A stretch of DNA of 64,000 nucleotides, taken from the NCBI GenBank assembly GCA_963969595.1, contig OZ018412.1:28458339-28522338 (forward strand), read 5' to 3'. This document shows, in pieces, positions 20,764 through 32,164 of the stretch (position 1 is the first letter of the stretch; each line of letters begins with the position of its first letter). This stretch comes from Neckera pumila (Eukaryota > Streptophyta > Bryopsida > Hypnales > Neckeraceae). A program made the position numbers and the translations under genes. Under the pieces are notes generated by a model. The model worked only from the letters and a program-made list of their open reading frames with translations. It was not told the origin of the DNA and did not search any database.

Positions 20764-22155
20764 ATGAAACTGCATAAATGGTGCCACTTCTATAAAGCTG
20801 TATCAATCAACGATAACTTCATAATGGCGCAATTGCATGGACTGAGTGAAAATAATGCTTACAAAGTCCAGGCGTGGACTGTTGGACAATATAGACCTTT
20901 GAGAACCAAACAAATACAATTTGATGATCAAGTATCACGATCAAGTTTTGCAAAGAGGAGAAGAGCTTGTGAGACTCATTTGGACTTATGGATGGATGGA
21001 TTCCTCTACCCATGTGATCCAAGCTCTGGGAAACGGCCAAAATTTCAATCACCTGCACAGCTATTGGAATATGTTGCAGAAGGTGAGAACGGCCTCTTGG
21101 GCTACTGTAATAGACTGGAAAATAATAGTGGTGGAACCTCCAGAGTTGTACAGGAGGAGGATATTGAAATCTTTATGTTGCAAAACCGCTGTCAAGAGAT
21201 GATAAGGTCGTGGGGTCAAGATACACGTGAAATGCAAGGTCGCATTTCTGAATTGGAGAGCTCCATAGTTTTGCTACAAAATTGTTTGAATTTGACACAA
21301 TCTGGTCATGAAGAACTACAAGCCAATTCCACTAGGCAGCGGGAGATTCTTCAAGCAGGTCTTGATTGTGCAGAACAAAAAATTGTGGACATTGAACTGC
21401 TACATTCTCAAGAACTACGTAGCTTGAAAACCAGATTGCTTGCCGCAATTGCACAATTAAACCGCATGAAGAAAAAATTTGAGGACCTAATTCAGACTCC
21501 TTATGGCATCAAACAACAAGTGAAGGCACGACGTGACTTACGCAAATTTGCAACAAATGGAGGTCATGCCAAGGCAATGCGTAGGTTGGCTAGATTAGTG
21601 GTAACTCTTGTAACCACACAAAATGTGAATCACCGTAATTTGACAGAGGCAACCCGTCATAGGCTTTACGGCACGAAACAATCTTGGATGGAAAATGGAC
21701 CAATGTTTGCTTCCATTTTGTCACATACAAAAGTAGAATCCATGATGCATTTGCCTAGTATGTCTCCTGTTTGCATACGTATAGCAAACCACTACTTGGA
21801 AAAGGTCAGTGCAAAGTTGGGATCCTACAAAATCTTGGAGACTTGTGACCAAAATGGCATCACTCAAATAGGTTACTTAGAAGTGTATAAAAAAGTCAAA
21901 GGTGGATTGCAGGCCACTGCTACAGGATTGCGGCTTGGATGTCTACCCAATCCTCACAGAGTTGGACAACTATGCCAAGAGCTTAATAGTAAGTTCAAGG
22001 ACTTTGTGGGAGAATGGACAATCCTAGAGAGCACATATGAGGCACCCTCCGAAGTGCCAATAACCAAAGGAAAGTCAAAATCAAGCACAAAGAAAAACTC
22101 ACTTCAGCTTACACGGTACAATAATCTGTTTTTGGACATTGAAGCAATACAATAA
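20764..22155 (+). CDS. N-terminal half of an uncharacterised transposase-like protein
   Basis: A 463-codon open frame from ATG 20764 (in frame it extends upstream to a TGA at 20731, so the true start or splice acceptor is uncertain). The N-terminus has MKLHKWCHFYKAVSINDNF and AWTVGQYRPLRTKQIQFDDQ. Residues ~130-255 are rich in Glu, Gln and Leu with heptad-like spacing, a probable coiled coil. The C-terminal third has ANHYLEKVSAKLGSYK and YLEVYKKVKGGLQATATGLR, then a Lys/Ser-rich tail. No DDE residues lie in this part; the probable catalytic part follows at 23665-25377 in broken frames. I cannot name the family. Confidence 0.5.
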   Translation: MKLHKWCHFYKAVSINDNFIMAQLHGLSENNAYKVQAWTVGQYRPLRTKQIQFDDQVSRSSFAKRRRACETHLDLWMDGFLYPCDPSSGKRPKFQSPAQLLEYVAEGENGLLGYCNRLENNSGGTSRVVQEEDIEIFMLQNRCQEMIRSWGQDTREMQGRISELESSIVLLQNCLNLTQSGHEELQANSTRQREILQAGLDCAEQKIVDIELLHSQELRSLKTRLLAAIAQLNRMKKKFEDLIQTPYGIKQQVKARRDLRKFATNGGHAKAMRRLARLVVTLVTTQNVNHRNLTEATRHRLYGTKQSWMENGPMFASILSHTKVESMMHLPSMSPVCIRIANHYLEKVSAKLGSYKILETCDQNGITQIGYLEVYKKVKGGLQATATGLRLGCLPNPHRVGQLCQELNSKFKDFVGEWTILESTYEAPSEVPITKGKSKSSTKKNSLQLTRYNNLFLDIEAIQ

Positions 22156-23664
22156 ACAATGGTTAGACTTTATAACATCACAAGAACAAGTATGTTTCAA
22201 GAAGTTTGCATATATTATGTTTTGATGTTGCCACCCGGCCTTGTGAGACTCTGTCAATTTTGATATTGTAGCATTTTTCATCAGCTAATACGTTTGCAAA
22301 CAAAAAAGTGAACATGGGGGATTGCGGAATTTCAAATTCACCACTTCAAGGCAGCAGCTCAGGCTGACCATTGAACTTCTTGTGTGAGGCTAGGGTGGCT
22401 CCGGTCTTTCAAGTTCCCATACCTGTATTTGACATAAGTCAACTGTAATGCTAATTTGGGCTCCAAATGGACCCTACGTCATGAGCATCTTCTTGATTTT
22501 TCTCTGAAGCAATTTTTTGTTTATTTATACTGTCAAGTCGAGCAACGAGTGATCCAGCAAACCTACGACAGCCATTTGCTTTTTCTAGTCAAAATTTGGT
22601 TCTAAAATTTGCTTTACTGTCGACCATGATTGACTTCAATCCCGTCTCACGCTCTCACCTCTCATGCAAATGTAAGAAATGCATATGTCAGGTCTGCCCA
22701 AAAGTCTTTAGCTGTGGAGCATTGCATTCAAATTAATCTCCTCAATCTTCAGATCCTTACTTTAGTATGTATTCAACCCTGCAAGCTTGTTGTTTCTTCA
22801 TTGCTGAGGATACCGTGATTAGAACATTTCAGTGCTCCAAAATCTCCTCTGAATGTGTAGTTGTAATGTTTTCGACGGTGTAGCAGTTTTGATGCTATAA
22901 CATGGCCTTCTGAGACTCTGTCAGTTCTGATGTTGTAGCATTTTTGACAGTGGGAGATGCACGTATTATCCACATTCTTGAGAACGCATGATCACATTGA
23001 AGTGTGGTGGACTTACAAATAGAACATAAATAGATTAATCTAAGGTAGAGGTAAAAGCCTATCTGGATTGCTTTTGTTTGAATGTGCTCAGATCAGAAGT
23101 AGCCAATCTGCTCAGGTGAAAAGTATCCAATGTACTCAAATCAAAAGTAGACAATCTACTCAATTCTATTTGAAAAATTGGTGGCCAAAGATATAGTGTA
23201 CATGTAACCAAACATACTTACCCCACAGACTTCCTAATAAGCCAAAACTAATGTATGAATATGCTCCATTGGCTCTGGCTACTTGTACATTTCTGGACAC
23301 CTGTGTAGCAATTGGAGATTTTGTGCATACATCTAATCAGACAGAACTATACATGTGAAGTTACGATCACATTGCAGAGAAGGCCACTGGAGTGGTAATT
23401 CAGACCGTGCAAGTACCGGTAGACTAGTTGAATTGATAGTTGAAAGTTTTTGTGGGGAAGAGAGGTACAGTGAATAGGGGAATGAGATATGGTCCCCAAT
23501 AGCGTTTTATAATTCTCTAGACTGTAGTTCACACATAACTTGCCTTTCAACTTGTTGCATTGAAACTTCATAATTTATCCTATATTGCATATTTCATAAT
23601 TAAAAATGGCCATTAATTCTTGGTATTCTTCTGCAGAGGTCTAAGACAGACCACTGATATTTTG
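22156..23664. other. Decayed interior of the transposase-like locus
   Basis: Only short open frames. Immediately after the TAA at 22153 an in-frame stretch reads MVRLYNIT, suggesting the stop is a mutation rather than the original end. A direct repeat is present: GAGACTCTGTCA(A/G)TT followed by TGTAGCATTTTT at about 22244-22276 and again at 22911-22943. A 24-bp tandem repeat lies at 23087-23158. Confidence 0.4.
23087..23158. repeat. 24-bp tandem repeat, three copies
   Basis: Each unit starts CTCA and follows the pattern CTCAGATCAGAAGTAGCCAA with TCTG or TGTA at the end; starts at 23087, 23111 and 23135. Copies differ at several positions. Confidence 0.8.
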
Positions 23665-25377
23665 CTTGAAAATGGATGAAGCGAAAATAATCCATGCTGA
23701 GAAATTGGAGAGATTATGCATGACGCTCATGAATAGAGCGTTTAACCCTGACATAGAAGTCTGAAGCCCACAATATTTCAGTGTGCAAGCAGAAAGAGAA
23801 ATTTGGCCTCTTAGTTGTTTTTGAGTTCCCAAAGAAACACATTTAGTGTTGTCATGGGTGTTTGAACAGACTTCATTTCTAGCCCTAATTAAAGCTTAGA
23901 ATAGTGGCCAACTTCTTGTAGTGGACAACGTGGGATCATTCAAGGTAAACTGGCATCTCTCTTGCGACATGAAGACTATCAAATGTCTTTATGGTCTAAA
24001 AGGAAATGCTCACATGTCCTATATCTACTGTAACCAGCAAAAATGCAAGACATTGATAACAACAGAGGCTCAAGCACTAGCAGCAGCTAAGAGACATCCA
24101 GCTGGTTGATTTGGTGGACTACTAGCATCAAACATCTCTAGTAACCTGTCTCCAATGTTGCTAGCTTGAGTAGATGGAAGCCTATCTTATCCATTCCTCT
24201 AGAATGTATAGACATTTGCACATTACACGCACTAAATCGCATTTGTGAGAAAATTTTACATCTGCATTTCCAGTATATATGGACTATTTGAGATTCAAAA
24301 GTGAAGGTTGAAGCAATAGCGGATATGGAGAGACTGTTGTCAAGCACATGCATGCACGGAAGAATGCTAAAAAAATTTAAAGACCTTCAATTGTCAGAAA
24401 AGCAGAATAATGTGCCCAATAAACCTTCCCTCAGTGGTGCCCACACAGCTAAACTATTCAAGAAGTCAACTTGCAAAGGTACCAATGATCGTCTCTGGCG
24501 TGACATTGTCTTAGTTGAACAGAATCTAGAGGTGATGGTAGCACCAGGCAAGAGCGCATGGAGGTCTGGTCATCCTTGGAGAGATTACTTCCTTACATCA
24601 CGGGCTTAACTCTGATCGCAGCTCAAGTTTCCAGCTTTGATAGGCAAGCACTGGAATTTTGCAAAATATTTGTCAAAGTACATGGAGAGTGTAATGTGAC
24701 ACACTACATTGTAAGTAGCATTCATAACTTTGCATTCATCTTCAAAGAGATTAAGATTACTATTCTATAGCCTCAATTCAAAGAGGCTAAGACTCTAATG
24801 AATTTTTAGTTTTGCATTCGTCTTCAAAGAAATTAAGATTACTATTCTAAAGCCTAAGCCTAAGCCTCTAATGATTTCTACAGTGGTTCTAATGATTACC
24901 TTCTTTGGCAACATGTTCCATTTGCAGCATGTGTTTGTCAAATATGGCTTGTACTTCGTTTGCAAGTATGGGTCTCTTTCAGTTTGGTCATGTCAAGGTC
25001 TTGAATTCTCCCATCACGCTGCAAAGGCTGCTTTCTACAAACACACACAGCATGGTGGAGGTAGAGTTAAAAAAAGTCCACTGTTACAGACATACAAACA
25101 TTGGTTTCAAATTATCCAACGCTGCTTCTACAACAAGGAGCTAGAGGCTGTTGTTGTTGACATGCTAGGCAACACAAATGAAGTAAGAATCCAAAAGAAG
25201 CGAGAAGCTTTGATCAACTCCAGTGCCGCACTTCACTCAGCTCAGTGGCAAGCACAATGCGAAAGGAAAGGCAGTCATTGGGTACCAACTAAAATAAATG
25301 AAGCGAAAATTGGACCGACTGCGGGAATTGATGCGCAAAGAAGGACAAAAGAGAACAACAATTTGTATATACCTTAG
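23665..25377 (+). pseudogene. Catalytic half of the DDE transposase-like locus, frames broken
   Basis: Ordered fragments in changing frames: AEKLERLCMTLMNRAFNPDI (from 23672), FSVQAEREIWPLSCF (~23780), VNWHLSCDMKTIKCLYGLKG and YIYCNQQKC (23921-24060), WKPILSIPLECIDICTLHAL (from 24175), then KVEAIADMERLL (24301). After a frameshift near 24580 a 217-bp intron follows (donor 24711, acceptor ending 24927, phase 0), then YGSLSVWSCQGLEFSHHAAK. The order Asp (CDMK), Cys-x-x-Cys, Leu-His, Glu (QGLEFSHH) fits a DDE/RNase H-fold transposase; this is inference from motif order. In-frame TGA at 24289 and the shifts make it inactive. Confidence 0.55.
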
Positions 25378-27394
25378 TAGCATACTCTAACCAAATCACC
25401 TTTAGCATTCACACCTTTCAACACATTGTCCTGGTGGATATATAAGCCTAAAAATTAGACTTCTTCATTTAACTTCCTCCTTTTGAGAGTTGAATACAAG
25501 TCATGAGAATCTATTTGGTAAAGCCGTGGGATACTTCAAAATTGTCATTTCACAAAAAGCGGTTCCTAAATCACATTAGCATTAGGTGTCCCCATGATCG
25601 TATCTCAGTTCTATTACTCAATTCTGTTACTACACATTACTACTTATAATTTAGAATATGAGACTTTACACTTAACTTTATTTTATCATGTCACTTAAAT
25701 TGTTGAAGTCTTATTAGAGAGTTATGTATACATAAAATCCAAGATTATGATTGAAAAAGACAGTACCTGTGGTTGGAAGAAAAAGGGCCATACCTGTGTT
25801 TGGAAGAAAAGGACCGTACCTGTGGTTGTTTCAAATTTGCAGAACCTTCATCACAACCAACATGTCCAGATAATATCAGACCTTTATCTCAGATAATATG
25901 TTTGACTTTAGTATCTCGCAAAAGGATTATCATAATAATGAGCCCTTTCTAATGAAAATTGTGAAGACTTATTAAACAAGGATGAAGAGCTTGAATCTAG
26001 GCCTCCATGAAAATGCACAGCATTTAGTTACTTAGCAGCTAAGAGTCATCTCTTAAACAAGGTGATTATTCCAAAACTTCCAATACCTTAGATTCACTGG
26101 AGCACATAATACTTACGATCAATAATACCAGCAAGTGCAATTAGACGTGCTGGGGTATCCTTGTCCTTGTTCTGAAGAGCTTGAGCAAAAGCGTCATCAC
26201 TATCAAAGAGAGTACTTTACCAAATAGCTTGAGTTGCTGCTCCATTTCCTAGACCAGAAGACATGAAACTCACCTACTAGGAGTTCCATTGTTAACGTAT
26301 TGAATTGAAATCATCTTCTTAGAGCTAACGTAGTCAGTGAACTAAAATCATCTTCACAGAGCCAACTCTTGATTTCACCTTTTTGTGGTCATCACGAGAC
26401 TTAGGTGGTGGATTTCCTATATGAAAAGGAAGCCATTTCATCTCTTCACATACCACCTGCAAGAGAAGATGATAAACTATTCAACTATGTCAAAATTATT
26501 GGAAACAATGAATCCAATGAGAAAAATATTCCAACAAAGGAATCCAAGAACTGGCACCAAGTAGACAAGAAGGAAACAATATTAGGGAGGACTTGGAATG
26601 AGACTCACCTCCTCCATGCCTTCGAAACTTGAATGCGTTACAAATACGAAAACCAATTCTACCAAAGCATCTCACCAATTGACAGGCTTTAGAACACAAT
26701 ATGCTCAATACTCAAACCAATGTACACACAAATGCATAGCTGCATTATTCCTTTGACCTTTATGAGGTTCTAGAATATAGTACTTGAGCTGATGGTCACT
26801 ACACTTATGCTAGGACCAACTCTGCCATATTGGAAGGGAAATGGGACCACCGTATCTACTGCTGGAAAATATCTGCATTCTGTTAGTAATACTCTACTCT
26901 ATAAAAGCCCAAGTATTCTTCGGTTTCCCATACAGTTCCTCTACATTGTACACAAGCGTGGAAGCTGCATTGTATGGCACCGTATGCTGCACAGACAAAA
27001 ACAAATGCCCACAGCATGAGCAGATCAATTCCATTGAAGAGGAGGAGCATTTCACGTAAATCACATATTTAAACTTCATACACTTGCATCCTTAAAAGAC
27101 GAAAGTTAATTGAACCAACAGGACCAACTAAGGGAACCGATGCACAGAGAAAGACAGAAGAGAGTAATGATACGTCAAGTGCGCTCCGGAAAGAGTAACA
27201 GCATCCTTGGTGGAAGCACATCTGATACCACCCTGTTCCTTTCAAAGCGTGGATTAATTTGCTCATAGACAATAACCAGGTTAGAAAAAGAAATGTTGAA
27301 GAAGTGAGAAATTCCGAGTTCAAATTTTTGTTTTCTATTAGTGTTTGAAAATGACCTTTTCTTTGATCTGTCCATCTTCAATGATGCACATCAC
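25378..27394. other. Sequence without a recognisable gene
   Basis: Short frames only, for example 26405-26632 plus, with no family signature. A 26-27-bp tandem repeat (TACCTGTGGTTGGAAGAAAA pattern) starts at 25764, 25791 and 25817. The stretch may be the 3' side of the transposase-like element or plain intergenic DNA. Confidence 0.35.
25764..25830. repeat. 26-27-bp tandem repeat, about two and a half copies
   Basis: TACCTGTGGTTGGAAGAAAA begins at 25764, a TACCTGTGTTTGGAAGAAAA version at 25791, and a partial copy at 25817. Confidence 0.8.
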
Positions 27395-28840
27395 CTATTC
27401 ATGTAAAGCATAATCATGTTGGACATTGTAAACCAAGTTCAATGTGATTTCTTGTTGTAAACTAGCTAAGCTCCAACTTGAACCCACTTCTAGTTGAAGA
27501 GGCTCATCAGAGTTAGATAGAACACACATAATTTTCACCATCTCGGTACTCTGAACTTGCTCCATATTTTCCCACGTAGTCCCAAACAATCATTCACGGT
27601 TGTAAACAAAGTTTACATACAGTGTAGAGCGGCCAATGTGGTACCTGAAAATAACAGAATTGCAATCTACTGTGCATCAAATGATGTCCAAACCAACAAC
27701 AATTTGACATCCCATCCCTCATCCATTATAGAATTGAAGCATTCTTCAGACAAATTTTTGCAAACAAACATTGTAGGAGTTTGATGTACTGTAGCTAGAG
27801 AGAATAGATCAACCAATACATGACATGGCATAAACCATTGGATATGGGTACATCTTGATGACAAATTCAGCTTCATAGAATTCAGGAAATCCCAATGTAG
27901 CTTACTCTGAAATGACTTGGTGGTTACTGTGTCTGGCACCGGCCACTCTGGATCTTCAAACAATGGCAATGGAATAGCTTCCAATCGTCCAAACAACTGG
28001 TGGGATCTTTGAGGAATGTATAGTGCATTGAAGAAGTAAACTCCCATTTTCAGTAGCTGTTTATGGGTGTAGTGTCCTCGCTGAGGCTCACCAACCTCAG
28101 CATGCAACATATACAACACATCAATTATGGATTTTGGTTGCACCCAATCATAAAACCTAGAGGGATACAAATCTGTAATAAAAAAAAAAAACAATGTCAG
28201 TACACCTTCAAGAAGAAATTGGCTTATGTGTGAATTATATATAAACCTCTGTGACCATTGTGATAACTAATGTTAATTCACAACCAACGGAACAAATCCC
28301 AAAACGTTGAAAAGAGAACATTTCAGTTGTTCTACGGAGCAAATCTCTGAACCTGGGCTTACCAGCTTATGAATGAAGTGAAAGAATAAAGGAATAATTG
28401 TGGGGACTTAGCACAAGAATTCAATGTCTACACACCTTGCAAGAGTATACAGGATTGTGCTAGTAAAGATATAGATAAATTCTACCAAGTGTAACCACAT
28501 CATTTAACTTTAATCTACAGTCAATCTTCACAGTCAATCACAAAAAAAAGTAGGGATTGGGATTTCCAGAAACTTTACAATTTGCACCGCCGTGTTGAAC
28601 TATAGGCTCCAAGTCGAGCTGCCTATGCATGTAAGCATGCTGCACGTAGACATTGGAAACCATAGAGGAACCTTTCTCAACTTTGAACTTCATAATTCTC
28701 ACTTTGTACCCTTTTTCTCCTCTATATTTATGTGCGTCTCTAGCATGACCTCCTTGCTTTCCAGGTTGCAACATTACCCACGATCCAATACCAACTCTTG
28801 TTGGAATTCAATTGCCATTTGGGTTCTTTGAATTGTAAAC
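27395..28840 (-). pseudogene. Minus-strand fragment, possible second member of the same transposase family
   Basis: The longest frame (27667-28194, 175 codons) contains KSIIDVLYMLHAEVGEPQRG, YFFNALYIPQRSHQLFGRLE and ends NLSEECFNSIMDEGWDV...WTSFDAQ. The spacing LSE-x(n)-W-x-V-x(n)-FD-x-Q parallels LSENNAYKVQAWTVGQ...IQFDDQ in the plus-strand locus at 20764, suggesting paralogous N-terminal regions. Upstream on the minus strand, 28538-28774 (GKQGGHARDAHKYRGEKGYK) may be another exon, and 27395-27589 a following one. No complete gene could be assembled; a host gene of unknown function is the alternative. Confidence 0.35.
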
Positions 28841-29562
28841 TAAAATGCCATCAATCTTGCTGAAAGGACTCATTGCAACTACCTCCCAATGCAAACGCAA
28901 CAACAAAGAACATATTATGTAGAAACAAAATCCTAAGCACACCTTAGCAAAGTACAAACAATTTGGAGAAAGAAACTACATCAAAACATGCAGTTACGGC
29001 ATCACAGTAGTCACAGCACTCAAGGTACAGGCTCCAAAACCCTTCCGCCAACCTGACTCCCAGACCCTCTTGCCAAACAAAGATAAGGCGCAATAAATTA
29101 TATGCAGCGCAACAGTCGTACGAGTATTGCGCCAGAACCAAAAAGGGCGCTTGCAACAAAGGGAATGGTATATGGGAACTCGCGGCCTTTGTAAGGCCTC
29201 ATTTATTTTCTAATGGAAATCGTTTGCGATGGATGGATGTTGCCAGACTCCATTTTGGACTGCAAGACCCTCATCTTTCCCAACGACTGATGGAAGTCCG
29301 CGTGAAGGTGCTCCATAAGCATAATATTCCCTTCTACAAATTGAATCAGTTCAGTCGCTAGCAGGTGCAGCGTACTGTGTAGATCCACAGTGGGTCATTC
29401 TTGTTGGAACTGCGGCGTACTCTAAAACTGGGAATCCGTTTGTGTATGGCGTGGAGTGGAAAACAATGGCGCCTCTCCTAGCCTGTTAGGACTTAGTAAA
29501 TGCCTCAGCTTTGCTGCAGCCATCCTCTTCAAGGCACCGCAGTAACTAGCTATTGTCCCCTC
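28841..29562. other. Sequence without a recognisable gene
   Basis: Short frames on the minus strand only; probably the 3' flank of the MULE-type element that ends near 29570. Confidence 0.3.
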
Positions 29563-29569
29563 GGTAAGT

Positions 29570-31743
29570 TCAAGATGCACAAGTCATAGTACCTTTCTGG
29601 GCATGCACACAGTTGCAGCTTGTCCATAGTTCCATGGGATTATAAACCATATATCGTAGATGTCGGTGAGTAGTGGACGTAACAAATGTCGGCCCCTCGG
29701 GGAACTCTGGCAGCATGACGTCCGTGTCAGGAATGTCACGCACTTGGATGAGAGCGGAGACCACGATGCCGCGCTCCTTTTGATTGTCGACGAACCTAAA
29801 TTGCTTCCGCTACTCGTTGATACCAATAGTGCGTCAAGACATCTCTCGTTAGAACAAGGATGACCCAATTCACGCATCTACTCGTGAGATGGCTTCTCTT
29901 GGCCTTGAAGACGGACTTCATATAGCCATGGTAATTCTCAACCGCCGCGTTAGTGTCTTGTTTAGCATACGGCAGATTACGGTAACCAACCACCCACATG
30001 TGAACCTTTGTCAGCCATTGTTGCTTGACGTAATTCCAGAACTCATTTGCAGCAGGGCACTGATTTTCCAGCCGCTGAAGTTTCTGAATAGCCCAAAGTA
30101 TTGCATTGTGTCTTGCAGGTCCGGTGCGGCCATACATAATTACCCCAAGTCCCTTCATGATATCAGCCCGAAGCGCAATGTTATGAATTTTGATGCACGC
30201 CTGCTTTTACCAGGCCCTGTGCACATGCCACAAACACAAGAAGATCGCTGTGACAGGCCACACCGCCCTGCACCATTGTCCACTGTACCCGTCAGTGTTT
30301 AGTGCACACCGAACCAACTATCCCCTAAACCGCATATTTCATCATGAGTTAGTTTGCTATTTTCTTGAGAACGTTCTCGCATTGCGTTAAGTGTTATTTT
30401 ATAATCTCGTTCCATATTAGTGTTTATCACGGCATTTATCAAAGTCAATGGGATGCTCGGAAATAGTAACAAACTCTTACCGTATGCTATTGATCTCTCC
30501 CTGCGTACAGTCGACAATGAAAGCATTTGGTTGCCAATTTGGACTCTCCTTCTTCATATTATTTAGTAGCGCCCTCATCCAAGGAGTGAGGTCTTCTTGA
30601 GCTGCACGTGATGTCAGAACAAAGGCCACTGGTATGCCATTGTGCCATTCGTCAAAGACCATCAACGTGTACAGAGGGAACTGCTATGCCGAAACGGGAG
30701 AGGTGGTGAGCGAACAATCCATCCCTAGACTTGTCCTCAAACGGCATTTCTTTAACTAACCTCAGAACAGACTACAATGGTGTGAATTTAGTTACCTTAT
30801 CTTTTTCTCATTTGTGCCGAAGGTGGCATCAACTGAAACGGCTCCCTTGTGTCCAAATTGAAGCATCATCTTGCGCTGCCACGTCGTCTAAATTCCGATA
30901 GTGAAGGGGAAGTTGCCCGGATTTAGCTCTCCCTACACAAGTACGGTCGTCTCCTTGTAGTAGAAAACGCTGTCGCTATTTTCTTGTACCCAAAGATGGA
31001 CACTCTTTGCATCGTGCTTGTGAAGCATATAAGTCTCTCTTGCAACTTTCGTAGTCAGATTTCGTACATCTTGCTCGTGGAGAAACATATCTCGTGTAAG
31101 TTCACTCCCATCCCTAAGCACTTGCTTCACAATTGCAATGTACTTTGACATGATCTGCAGAACACTGTGGCCATTCCTCAAAAGGTGGAGTACAATTTCT
31201 TTGATGTCTGCCAATAAGTGCCACGCAAATGCGCCGCGGTCACCTGATTCCGCAAACCCATAGCACTGAACACGGTTGTAGTTGACGTGCTCTGCCTCAA
31301 AAATGCAGAGTTCCGTAACATCTGATAGCAAGTATAGTGACTTCACGGCAAATGACGCCAAACATCCGCACTTCAGAGAGCCCCTCCACTGCTTCAACGA
31401 ATCTCGCGGCTTTTTGGGGATAATATTTTGCTGATTCCGATGGGCCTCGGTGGCTGCATGTGGAGTGCCTGTACTTGGTCTGTCGAACAACTTGATTGTT
31501 ACTAGGCTCCATCCTATGCTCTTCCTCGTTAGGTACAACATTCAAATCAAATGGCAATTTCGATACTTTTTTCCCTGTTTTCACTTTCACAGGATTCTTA
31601 ACTACTTTTTTCCTAGGCGACCACTTGGATGCGCCTATTTGTTTTGCTGCAGGTTCTCCGTTGGCAGCCTTCCTCCCCCTCTGTTTCTTCACTGGCACCG
31701 TCGGGTCATTAGCATTGGTGGTGACGTCCTTCTTTGTCCGCAT
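29570..31743 (-). pseudogene. MULE-type transposase, decayed
   Basis: Reading down the minus strand: an N-terminal ATG (31743) with a Lys/Arg-rich linker (KQRGRKAANGEPAAK), then in a shifted frame a zinc-finger-like CGCLASFAVKSLY...FEAEHVNYN, then VSVDATFGTNEKK (first catalytic Asp), LMVFDEWHNGIPVAFVLTSR, AFIVDCTQGEIN (second Asp), LCLWHVHRAW, and WVVGYRNLPYAKQDTNAAVE (Glu). The C-terminus has MVYNPMELWTSCNCVHAQKG, a SWIM-type finger missing its last His. Donor-like GTAA sites occur between blocks, but frames do not join, and RAW is followed by TAA. Family: Mutator-like/FAR1-type DDE transposases. Inactive. Confidence 0.72.
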
Positions 31744-31936
31744 ACATCATGTTGTAGTAGTGGAGGCGACGACTTTAAGTTGTTGTTTCAGCAACAACAC
31801 AGTCGTTATGGTCTTCATCTTCCCACTATGGTCCTGCAGATTGTACAAGCAGTGGTAGCTGTACAAAAAAGCTAAATGAACCTACAAATTAGCAACATTG
31901 TAACTTAAATGAAACCATTGGTCCAGTTTCAGAACA

Positions 31937-32164
31937 TTACAATCTTATACAAGCGTAGGAGAGGACGATGTATCGGGTCTCCTCCTTCAATGCAATGGCC
32001 GTAACTCTGAAAGTCCCCGCATTCTTTTTTGGTTTCGTTCTTATCTTGACATAATGGCAGTGAACCCCTCCGTCGATATTTTCCATCCCCCAAATGAAAT
32101 CTTCGACCCTGCCATTGGAGGTGAAGCGCTGTTGAGCCACGATGAGGTCTCTCTTGCGATCAAC
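31937..32164 (-). pseudogene. Possible N-terminal fragment of the MULE-type element
   Basis: A minus-strand frame reads VAQQRFTSNGRVEDFIWGME and HCHYVKIRTKPKKNAGTFRV. The position just upstream of the MULE frames suggests a 5' exon, but I recognise no domain. Confidence 0.3.
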
